In this document: positions 1 through 6,038 of the stretch, one piece after another
Numbering within the stretch: the stretch's first letter is position 1
Layout of the letters: each line of letters opens with the position of its first letter
DNA from: Acidobacteriota bacterium
GTDB lineage: Bacteria > Acidobacteriota > Terriglobia > Terriglobales > Acidobacteriaceae
Direction: 5' to 3'
Assembly (NCBI GenBank): GCA_021799945.1
Contig: JAJYZK010000045.1
Location: 1-12,521, forward strand
DNA: 12,521 bases
Made by a program: the position numbers and the translations under genes
The notes under the pieces: model-generated
Told to the model about the DNA's origin: nothing
Databases searched by the model: none
What the model saw: the letters and a program-made list of their open reading frames with translations, nothing else

Positions 1-381
1 TCCGTTCTCGTCGGGCCGGAGGACCTGATGCTTCGCACCGTGAAACGGGGCGGCGACGGCTGCATCGGGGCGGCGGGGAATCTTTTTCCCGAACTCCTGG
101 TGGCCGTTTACCAGGCGGCTGCGGAGGGGCGCGCGGACGAGGCCCGGAGGCTGCAGGAGGTTTTGGATTCCGCGCGGCGCCAGATCTATACGGTGGGAGA
201 GCCGACCTCCGCGCTGCTGCGCGGAGTCAAGCATGCGGCCGTAGCCATGGGTCTATGCCGGGGCGCGCTTACGCCGCCCTTCGAGCCGTTTTCCGCGGAG
301 GAGGGCCGCGAGCTGGAGCGGCGTCTGGATGTGGTCCGGCAGCAGGTTGCGGAGGCGCTTCAGCCTACCGCGGCGAGCTGA
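1..381 (+). CDS. DapA/NanA-family aldolase (dihydrodipicolinate synthase-like), C-terminal part
   Basis: The reading frame is open from base 1 and stops with TGA at 379-381, so only the last 126 residues are visible and the start lies outside the window. The visible part begins VLVGPEDLML and continues with RGGDGCIGAAGNLFPEL. This resembles the stretch late in the (beta/alpha)8 barrel of class I pyruvate-dependent aldolases (GxD...GxxGxISxxxNxxP). A helical C-terminal region follows, typical of DapA, NanA and KDG-aldolase relatives. The Schiff-base lysine and the YxxP motif would be upstream, so the substrate (aspartate semialdehyde, sialic acid or another 2-oxo acid) cannot be decided here. 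A convergent porin gene lies 90 nt downstream, with a shared terminator in between. Family assignment is fairly secure; exact function is not. Confidence 0.8.
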   Translation, partial: SVLVGPEDLMLRTVKRGGDGCIGAAGNLFPELLVAVYQAAAEGRADEARRLQEVLDSARRQIYTVGEPTSALLRGVKHAAVAMGLCRGALTPPFEPFSAEEGRELERRLDVVRQQVAEALQPTAAS

Positions 382-426
382 GGCCCGAAATCCGGGCATC
401 CGGATGAGATGACTCGGGCATGCAAT

Positions 427-450
427 AAAAAAGGGCGCCGCGAGGCGCCC
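427..450. terminator. Bidirectional intrinsic terminator between convergent genes
   Basis: A perfect 7-bp GC stem (433-439 gggcgcc, 444-450 ggcgccc) closes a gcga tetraloop. On the minus strand it is followed by TTTTTTATT, a good U-tract, so it should end the porin transcript, whose stop codon is at 472. On the plus strand it is followed by a weaker ttcggtttgtt tract and preceded by A6, so it probably also serves the aldolase gene that stops at 381. Confidence 0.85.
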
Positions 451-471
451 TTCGGTTTGTTCCGCTGAGGC

Positions 472-2292
472 TCAGGGAAGGTAATAGCGGAATGAGGTCC
501 AGAACATGTTATCGGCGGTGGTGGGCACGGTAGAAGCTCCCGACCAGATCGAGCGATCCATTAGCGAGTACTGGATGCCCTGGCGCAGTCGGCCCCCGGG
601 TCCACGGTAAAAGTCGTACCAGTAGCCCAGCATCAGCGAAGTTACATAGCGGGTGTCCGCGGTGCATTTGGAGGAGGAGCCCGGACTGTAGCCCGGCGTG
701 CCGGTCCCGGGAACCGCTTCGGTGGCGCAGCCGCTCTCGACATCGTAGGGCGAGCCGTAGCCAACGGACTTGCCGGGACCCGTGATGAAATATTTTCGCC
801 CGGCGTAGTCCCCGCCATAGTTCGCGTAAATATTCATCCGGGGAGTCGGGTGGTATTCCAGCGTGCTGAGCGCGGAGAAGCCGTGAACCAGAGCTAGCTG
901 TCCATCCGGTCGGACCGTGGTGTCGGCGATCTGGCTGTCTCCATAACGGCCGATGCCGTCTCCCCAGAGCCCCTTGAGGCCGACGTCCAGGTGTTTGGCG
1001 AAGGTGGGCACGCGGAAGCTGCCGCCGATGCCGCCGCCGGTGGTGGTGTCGTTATACGCGCCGGCCGAGGAGCCGGACACGGTGGTGGTTGAGCCCACCG
1101 TCTTGTAAACGGCGTTGGGATAGACACGGGCGCGAAAGAAGCGGGCGATCCCGAAGAGTTCGTAGTGCCCCCATCCGGGCTCCAGCACCACCTTGGCCAG
1201 CATGTCCGGAGCTACATTCGACGAGTAGTTCGCCGTCGGGTTATACAAGCCGCCGCCGTTGCCCGCCTGGCCGACGAGGAAGTTGTCCGGAATCCCCTGG
1301 CCCACCACGCTCGGGGTCTGCGGATTCTCGGCCGCGGCCCCAATAAAGAGCCGATTGCTGAAGCTCTTCGTCACTCGGAAACCGTATTGCCGCGTCCAAA
1401 CGAAGCCCGGGGTATAAGCCGGGTCTATGGAGAGCGGAACGCCTTCGGTTATGTTCTGAATGCCGCTGAGGTTCTCCGTAGCCAGGCTCCACATCTGCCC
1501 ACCGGTGAACGTCCAGCCGTTGTCCAGCGCCGCCTGAGCCCATACCTGCCGCTGCCGCAGCGCGTAGCTGTTGCTTTGGTTGTTGTTGGAGGTGATCCCG
1601 GTTCCCAGGAAGTCAGCCTCGTAGTAGCCGCGGATGGTCATGTTGTCGAGAGCGCCGGAGGCTAACAGCGCGATTCGCGACTGACGACCCGACCCGTAGA
1701 ACTCGGAATAGTAATACTGGGACTGATCGGCCAGTGGAATGCTGGTGAAGGGAGTGTTGATGCCCCCGCCGGTCGCCCTCTGCCGCCACGCTGTTTCGCC
1801 TGCCAGGAAGCTGCCAAGCGGCGAGAGGGTGACTCCCTTGTACCGGATTAAATCCGGAATCGCCAGGGCCTCATGCACCTGCTTCTGCTGGGTCCGCACC
1901 GTGGCGGTGAGCGTGGTGTTGCTGGTTTGCAGCGCTCCGACCGCGCCTTGCAACTTGTTTACCTGCTGGGTGGTTTCCGTAACGGTCTGGGCGTTCTGGG
2001 CGGCGGCGGCCTCGGCTTGCTGCGCGGCCTGCTGCGCCTCGGCGGCGGACTGTTGGGCGGACTGCAATTGCCGGTCCCGATCCGAGAGCTGCTGCTTCAA
2101 TTGATCGATCTGCTCCTGCATTTGCTCGCGAAGCGAGCGGATCTGATCCTCAACAGAAGGCTGCGCGGTTTTTGGGGCGGCGGACTTTTTATGGGACGGC
2201 GCCGGCGAGCCGGTCTGGGCGTTCTGGGCGAATCCGGTAGCTAGAGACGGCAGCAGGATAAGGAGCGCGAGGCTGCGGGTGAGTTCTTTCAT
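472..2292 (-). CDS. Outer-membrane porin with N-terminal coiled coil (DcaP-like architecture)
   Basis: A predicted 606-residue beta-barrel porin. The frame is open much further upstream (to 2814), but I chose the ATG at 2292. It begins a clear signal peptide (MKELTRSLALLILLPSLATG, with cleavage near FAQ) and has a purine-rich AAAGAGAA stretch upstream. Residues about 30-45 are a Pro/Lys/Ala linker. Residues about 46-140 are a Gln/Ala-rich heptad coiled coil. From about 150 to the end come alternating aromatic/polar strands rich in Tyr, Gly and Asn, ending in MFWTSFRYYLP, as expected for a barrel. Two Cys in one late loop (VESGC...SSKC) could form a disulfide. A periplasmic coiled coil followed by a barrel resembles trimeric DcaP-type porins, and acidobacteria have many such proteins. 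The solute carried is unknown. It appears monocistronic and ends at the hairpin at 433-450. Confidence 0.75.
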   Translation of the reverse strand: MKELTRSLALLILLPSLATGFAQNAQTGSPAPSHKKSAAPKTAQPSVEDQIRSLREQMQEQIDQLKQQLSDRDRQLQSAQQSAAEAQQAAQQAEAAAAQNAQTVTETTQQVNKLQGAVGALQTSNTTLTATVRTQQKQVHEALAIPDLIRYKGVTLSPLGSFLAGETAWRQRATGGGINTPFTSIPLADQSQYYYSEFYGSGRQSRIALLASGALDNMTIRGYYEADFLGTGITSNNNQSNSYALRQRQVWAQAALDNGWTFTGGQMWSLATENLSGIQNITEGVPLSIDPAYTPGFVWTRQYGFRVTKSFSNRLFIGAAAENPQTPSVVGQGIPDNFLVGQAGNGGGLYNPTANYSSNVAPDMLAKVVLEPGWGHYELFGIARFFRARVYPNAVYKTVGSTTTVSGSSAGAYNDTTTGGGIGGSFRVPTFAKHLDVGLKGLWGDGIGRYGDSQIADTTVRPDGQLALVHGFSALSTLEYHPTPRMNIYANYGGDYAGRKYFITGPGKSVGYGSPYDVESGCATEAVPGTGTPGYSPGSSSKCTADTRYVTSLMLGYWYDFYRGPGGRLRQGIQYSLMDRSIWSGASTVPTTADNMFWTSFRYYLP

Positions 2293-2833
2293 TCGGGTTC
2301 TCTTTTGTGCGATCTCGTTCACGGTGAAGAGTTCTCGGAGCGGCAAGAGGCGAATTACACGGCCCGGGCAAGAGCGTTCGGGCTCCTGCCTGAGCGAATT
2401 GCAGGGAGGTTGTACATATGTAGTGGGCCGCTGTCGATGGTCGCAGGGTTTTGCGAAGATTCGAACAACGGAGTGTGAATGCACGGTTAAACGTGAGCGC
2501 TTGGGGCCCCTCAGAGTTTGTTGAAAAACGCGCCGAGGCGCCGAGCGAGGCGCAACCGGATGTGTATCTGTCAATCGAGCTACCCAAGGAATTGAATCTG
2601 TCCCGGCCACAAATCTGTTTTTCAATAAACTCCAAAAACAACGGTCCGGCGGCGGGGAAGAAGCGAATCGCGGGAATTGTTGCAGGAATGTAAAAAGGCT
2701 GGGGAAAAGCCGAAAGGAGAGCCGATGCGGCGAGCGCGTCGGCAGGCAAGGCGCCCTTGACCGGCATGCGACGCCGTGCGAAGCCGGGCCGCCGGAGCGG
2801 ATGCGATCAAGCATGGTTGCGGTTCGGGTCTTC
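2293..2833. other. 541-nt non-coding interval upstream of the porin gene
   Basis: No convincing gene is seen. Open frames here are extensions or shadows of neighbours in GC-rich DNA. The interval holds the 5' region of the porin gene, a 10-bp perfect palindrome TACATATGTA (2413-2422) about 120 nt upstream of the porin start, a GGGGCCCC palindrome at 2502-2509, and the inverted-repeat element at 2514-2632. No clear intrinsic terminator is seen for the hydratase gene that stops at 2834, and no good -35/-10 pair for the porin. Confidence 0.5.
2514..2632. repeat. Small inverted-repeat (MITE-like) element, 119 bp
   Basis: The left arm 2514-2529 (gagtttgttgaaaaac) and right arm 2617-2632 (gtttttcaataaactc) are reverse complements at 15 of 16 positions. 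They are separated by 87 bp with no coding sign. The dinucleotide CA flanks both outer ends (2512-2513 and 2633-2634), which could be a short target duplication or chance. The AT-rich arms stand out from the GC-rich surroundings. No transposase is nearby. It may instead be a large hairpin or a dispersed non-autonomous repeat. Confidence 0.45.
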
Positions 2834-3619
2834 TTAGCGAAAGCGGAGCGCGGCCGATCCGCATTGCTGGAAGCGGGCGAGGACCTCGGAGGTCTCTCCG
2901 GCCGGGATGCTGCCGGTCCAGCTTCCGGTGGTGATCCATTTGCCGGCCAGGCGGCCTCCCGTGCGCGGCTGCCCTTCGTTGGCCAGCCAGACGGCGAGGC
3001 CGATCAGATCTCCGGCGGCGGGGGATTTTCCATTCGCAACCCGCACCGCGCCATCGATCACCATCTCCGCGGTCTCCGCGGCAAAGTCGATGCGGCGCCA
3101 GTCCGGGAGCGCCTCTCCGAAGACGAAGCCGCCGTTCATCTGCAAATCCGCGATTCCGGTGAGGCGGTGCGCGGCCGTCGGATCGAGGATTCCGGACTCG
3201 AGAATCTCGATTGCGGGGTGACAGCTCGCAACGGCGTCCAGCACCTCCTCGCGGGAGTAAGGCGAGTCGCGCGGAGGCAGATCCCGATTCATCAGGAACG
3301 CAATCTCCGCCTCCACGCCGCGCATCCGGCGAAACCGGGAGGCGATGCGCGCGCCGTTGGCGGCGATGGTGTGGACCGGCATCGGGGAACAGAGAGGCGT
3401 GGCGCCGGGGGCCGGCAAACCCACCTTCCAGCCCCCGGCGCCCCCGAGCGCCTGCAGCAAGACGTCCTGCACGAAATACGCCTCGGCCAGGGTTTTCGGG
3501 CGCAGCTCCAGGGGCAGGTCGGCGATGGGAAGCAGACGATGCCGGGCGGCCAGCAGCAGCTCCGCGGCCTGCCGCAGGCGATTCCGGAGCGCGCCGTCCG
3601 CAGGGGATTCGTTGGTCAT
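2834..3619 (-). CDS. 2-keto-4-pentenoate hydratase-like protein (FAH superfamily, MhpD type)
   Basis: A 261-residue enzyme of the fumarylacetoacetase fold, closest in style to MhpD/TesE/DmpE hydratases. These add water to 2-hydroxypenta-2,4-dienoate in meta-cleavage of aromatic compounds; decarboxylases of the same family are the main alternative. Visible marks are GGWKVGLP (62-69), GVEAEIAFLM (101-110) and PAIEILES (135-142), whose glutamates (103, 105, 138) fall where the family binds divalent metal. NGGFVFGEALPDW and ITTGSWTG follow further on. The frame also opens at an ATG at 3649, but the ATG at 3619 has AGGA five nt upstream and gives the usual family length. The extra 10 codons contain a 12-bp tandem duplication. 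It lies 145 nt downstream of the PIG-L deacetylase gene on the same strand. No other aromatic-degradation gene is visible, so the true substrate is open. Confidence 0.8.
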   Translation of the reverse strand: MTNESPADGALRNRLRQAAELLLAARHRLLPIADLPLELRPKTLAEAYFVQDVLLQALGGAGGWKVGLPAPGATPLCSPMPVHTIAANGARIASRFRRMRGVEAEIAFLMNRDLPPRDSPYSREEVLDAVASCHPAIEILESGILDPTAAHRLTGIADLQMNGGFVFGEALPDWRRIDFAAETAEMVIDGAVRVANGKSPAAGDLIGLAVWLANEGQPRTGGRLAGKWITTGSWTGSIPAGETSEVLARFQQCGSAALRFR

Positions 3620-3643
3620 TGCGATCCTGTCGGCGATCCTGTC
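3620..3643 (-). repeat. 12-bp tandem duplication carrying a doubled Shine-Dalgarno
   Basis: On the minus strand GACAGGATCGCC (3643-3632) is followed directly by GACAGGATCGCA (3631-3620), then the ATG at 3619. An ATGACC occurs both just before the first copy (3649) and just after the second (3619). Each copy holds an AGGA. The duplication therefore creates two possible starts and reads as MTDRIADRIAMTN if the upstream one is used. Confidence 0.7.
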
Positions 3644-3764
3644 GGTCATTGCCGTCGTGTCCAGCGTTGCGGTGTGCTGCGATGCCCCTGTTGCGCAGTG
3701 TACGTCATGGGATTGCCGCCGCCCGCGGTCTGCCGGGAGCTTCCAACCTTTTCAATCGATGCCC

Positions 3765-4550
3765 TCAGCCGCGGTCGTCGATGCCTTCGAACATGTCGCC
3801 TTCGAGCGGAGCGTGGTGGAAGCCCGTTCGTGCGGCGAGCAGGTATCTCTCGGCGCCGCCATACTTCTGAAAGGCGTCGCGCACCATGGCCAGCAGCGCC
3901 GCTTGAGTTCTGTGACAGGCGAAGGCCTCCAGCTTTTTCTCCTTCAGCGAGCCCAATTCCAGCGCCAGGGTGGAGGGGACCACCGGCGTGCGCGCGGCGG
4001 CTTCGGGGTCGGCGGAAGAGAGGAAGGGCGTGGCCGAGTAATAGAGCTTCTGCGGTGCAAAGGGCGCCAGACCGCTGGCGGTATGCTCCGGCGCGAAGGC
4101 GCTCCGCCCGGCCCAGTGAAAGGCGGCGGTGGCGCAACAGGAGGTCATGGTATGGTCCGGATGCAGGTTGACGCCGCCGTCGCCGCCGAAAGTGAGCACA
4201 ATCTGCGGGCGGAAGAAGCGGATGCGCTCGACCAGCAGGGTGGCGATTTCGAGAAAATTCTGCCGGGCCAGTGCGCCGTCGGGATATCCGAGAACTTCGC
4301 CATGGGTCACCTGAAGCACGCGCAGGGCGGCGGCGAACTCCGCGCGGCGCATCCGCCCCAGATCCTCCGGGGTGCGCGCGCCGCCGCGGCGGGAGGCCGC
4401 GCGTCCCTCGGTGAGGCAGGTGACGGCGGTCTCCGCGCCGCGGGCGTGAGCCAACAGCAGCGCACCGCCAAAGGCTCCGCTTTCGTCGTCCGGATGCGCG
4501 GTGACGCACAACAGCCGCAATGCCAAATCGACTCTCCCGCAAATCGCCAT
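3765..4550 (-). CDS. PIG-L/LmbE family zinc-dependent deacetylase
   Basis: A 261-residue protein of the LmbE-like N-acetylglucosaminyl deacetylase fold. These enzymes remove N-acetyl groups from sugar conjugates, as in mycothiol and bacillithiol synthesis (MshB/BshB), GPI intermediates or antibiotics. The signature AHPDDESGAFGG (18-29) supplies the zinc ligands His19 and Asp22 and catalytic Asp21. NLHPDHTMTS (128-137) supplies the third ligand, His133. Both motifs are intact and no signal peptide is seen, so it should be cytosolic. The ATG at 4550 lacks a clear ribosome binding site. A TTG at 4526-4524 has GGGAG seven nt upstream and would begin right before the first strand, so the real protein may be eight residues shorter. 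It lies 51 nt downstream of rnhB. The substrate is not known; a thiol-cofactor role is possible but nothing here shows it. Confidence 0.85.
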   Translation of the reverse strand: MAICGRVDLALRLLCVTAHPDDESGAFGGALLLAHARGAETAVTCLTEGRAASRRGGARTPEDLGRMRRAEFAAALRVLQVTHGEVLGYPDGALARQNFLEIATLLVERIRFFRPQIVLTFGGDGGVNLHPDHTMTSCCATAAFHWAGRSAFAPEHTASGLAPFAPQKLYYSATPFLSSADPEAAARTPVVPSTLALELGSLKEKKLEAFACHRTQAALLAMVRDAFQKYGGAERYLLAARTGFHHAPLEGDMFEGIDDRG

Positions 4551-4601
4551 TCGCCCAATGGGCCGTTCGTTGGATCGCGCCGGCCGGTTTCCGCGCTGGA
4601 T

Positions 4602-5345
4602 TCAGATTACGACCTCGGCTCCCCGCCGCGCCGCTTCGATGGCCAGCTCGCGCACCGGGCGGAAGCTGCGGCGATGCAGCGGGCTGGGGCCATGCTCGAG
4701 CAGAGCCCGCTTGTGCGCAGGGGCGCCGTAGCCCTTGTGCGAGGCGAGGCCGTACTGCGGATACTCGCGGTCCAGTTCACACATGCGCCGGTCGCGATAA
4801 ACCTTGGCCACCACCGACGCGGCCGCGATCGACAGACTAAGCGAATCTCCATAAACGATGGAGGTCTGCGGGCATTCGAGGTCGAGACGCATGGCGTCGA
4901 CCAACACATGATCGGGGGCGGGGACGAGCCCGGCGACGGCGGCGGTCATGGCCAGCCTGCTGGCCTGATAAATGTTTACCCGGTCGATGGTCTCCGGGTC
5001 GATCTCGGCGATGGCGACGGCGATCGCCAGCTTCTCCACCACCTGCGCCAGGCGCTCGCGCTGCCCGGGAAGAAGCTGCTTGGAGTCGCGGAGCCCGGGA
5101 ATGCGGCAACCCGGGGGCAGCACGACCGCCGCGGCGGCCACGCATCCGAAGAGAGCGCCGCGGCCTACCTCGTCTACCCCGGCGACGGCGCGGGCGCCCG
5201 ACTCCCGCGCCGCCCGTTCATAGCGGTCGGTGCAGGTCAGACCGCGCAGAATGCGCATCTTGCGGGCCGACGGCGAGAGCCCGCACTCCGCTTCCGGCGC
5301 CAACTCCGCCTTAGGCGACAGCAGCGGGAGATTCGAATCTTCCAT
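4602..5345 (-). CDS. rnhB: Ribonuclease HII
   Basis: RNase HII cuts RNA in RNA-DNA hybrids and removes single ribonucleotides misincorporated in DNA. All four carboxylates of the DEDD site are visible: Asp58 and Glu59 in GVDEVGRGALFG, Asp150 in VLVDAMRL and Asp167 in GDSLSLSIAAASVVAK. The GRG motif after the DE pair, DSKQL and YPQYGLASHKGYG are also typical. At 247 residues it is long. About 50 residues precede the first strand where 15-20 are usual, so an internal start at Met30 (MRILRGLTCTD) is likely, although neither start has a strong ribosome binding site. It sits 122 nt after rplS, behind an intrinsic terminator, and may have its own promoter or depend on readthrough. Confidence 0.93.
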   Translation of the reverse strand: MEDSNLPLLSPKAELAPEAECGLSPSARKMRILRGLTCTDRYERAARESGARAVAGVDEVGRGALFGCVAAAAVVLPPGCRIPGLRDSKQLLPGQRERLAQVVEKLAIAVAIAEIDPETIDRVNIYQASRLAMTAAVAGLVPAPDHVLVDAMRLDLECPQTSIVYGDSLSLSIAAASVVAKVYRDRRMCELDREYPQYGLASHKGYGAPAHKRALLEHGPSPLHRRSFRPVRELAIEAARRGAEVVI

Positions 5346-5401
5346 GTCAGATTTCGAGTGTAGAGCATCGCGCGGCCTCCGGGGAGCAAACTCCGAAGCC
5401 C

Positions 5402-5427
5402 AAAAAAACGCCCCGAAGCGGCGGGCT
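5402..5427 (-). terminator. Intrinsic terminator after rplS
   Basis: On the minus strand a GC-rich hairpin (GCCCG paired with CGGGGC, one bulged G, short loop) is followed by a run of seven T (5408-5402). It lies 40 nt past the rplS stop codon. A second, weaker unit lies closer to rplS: a 4-bp GGCG/CGCC stem (5462-5459 with 5449-5446) followed by ATTTTTT (5445-5439). Together they should reduce transcription from the ribosomal operon into rnhB. Confidence 0.65.
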
Positions 5428-5467
5428 GCGGAGCGCGGAAAAAATGGCGGAAGGGGATCGCCGGCAG

Positions 5468-5821
5468 TCAGGCCCTCTCCACTTCCTTGAGCCGGGCGGC
5501 TTTGCCGCGCAGGCCGCGCAGATAGAAGAGCCGAGCGCGGCGCACCCGCGCGGAGCGGATCTTTTCCACCTTGTCGACGACCTTGGAGTTGAAGGGGAAG
5601 ATGCGTTCGACGCCCTGGCCGAAGCTCATCTTGCGGACGGTGAAGCTGCCCTGCGGGCCGCGCTTGAGGGCGATGACGATGCCTTCAAAGGCCTGCAGGC
5701 GCTCCTTGTCGCCTTCTTTGATCTTCACCTGCACTCGCACGGTGTCGCCGGGCGCAAATACGGGCAGGTCCGTGCGGCGCAGTTTTTCGGCAAGGCGCTG
5801 CATAACTGGATGGATTGACAT
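5468..5821 (-). CDS. rplS: 50S ribosomal protein L19
   Basis: A 117-residue L19, a 50S subunit protein at the interface with 30S. The family blocks are all present: the N-terminal helix, the FAPGDTVRVQVKIKEGDKERLQAFEG segment (about 22-47), the basic ARVRRARLFYLRGLRGKAARLKE tail, and a length normal for bacteria. The ATG has AGGA seven nt upstream, and that AGGA is doubled by an 11-bp tandem repeat. It is the last gene of the rpsP-khpA-rimM-trmD-rplS group. A 217-nt gap separates it from trmD, with RNA-structure potential, so it may have its own control. An intrinsic terminator follows. Confidence 0.97.
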   Translation of the reverse strand: MSIHPVMQRLAEKLRRTDLPVFAPGDTVRVQVKIKEGDKERLQAFEGIVIALKRGPQGSFTVRKMSFGQGVERIFPFNSKVVDKVEKIRSARVRRARLFYLRGLRGKAARLKEVERA

Positions 5822-5822
5822 G

Positions 5823-5844
5823 ATTCGTTCCTAATTCGTTCCTA
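5823..5844 (-). repeat. 11-bp perfect tandem repeat doubling the rplS ribosome binding site
   Basis: On the minus strand TAGGAACGAAT occurs twice back to back (5844-5834 and 5833-5823), ending two nt before the rplS ATG. Each copy carries AGGA. A partial third copy, GGAACGAA, lies at 5856-5849. Only the proximal AGGA is correctly spaced (7 nt); the distal one is 18 nt from the start. Confidence 0.75.
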
Positions 5845-5945
5845 GGGGTTCGTTCCCAAGCGCCTTCGTTGGTCGGCGGGGAGGAGTCCAGCATCCGGGA
5901 TCCGGGCGAAAATTGCGCCGAAGCAACGGGCGCGGCACAGCAACT

Positions 5946-6014
5946 GTCTCATGGCGAGACCCTTTCCAACAAAGGCACCGCCGTTGAGCGTCAGCAAATC
6001 TGTTTTTGGAAAAG
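5946..6014 (-). promoter_or_regulatory. Structured trmD-rplS intergenic leader, possible attenuator
   Basis: Within the 217-nt gap two small perfect hairpins abut exactly: 5946-5960 (gtctc/gagac, 5-nt loop) and 5961-5975 (ccttt/aaagg, 5-nt loop). Segment 5963-5969 (tttccaa) is also perfectly complementary to 6006-6012 (ttggaaa), so the second hairpin could be replaced by a longer-range helix. Such mutually exclusive pairing is seen in ribosomal-protein leaders. I cannot match it to a known L19 leader, and chance is possible for stems this short. Confidence 0.3.
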
Positions 6015-6038
6015 ACTCCGAATGCCGGCGCTATCAGT

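Noticed and set aside
2293..2814. 174-codon N-terminal extension of the porin frame
   Set aside because: The translation is Arg/Pro/Ser-rich, crosses the inverted-repeat element and precedes a clear signal peptide at 2292, so it is an accidental open frame.
2801..4171. 456-codon plus-strand open frame
   Set aside because: It is Arg/Gly/Pro-rich with no domain signature and lies antisense to the hydratase and PIG-L deacetylase genes, both secure.
3345..5363. 672-codon plus-strand open frame antiparallel to the deacetylase, rnhB and hydratase genes
   Set aside because: It lies opposite genes with clear family motifs and its translation has no recognisable domain. Long antisense frames are expected in GC-rich coding DNA.
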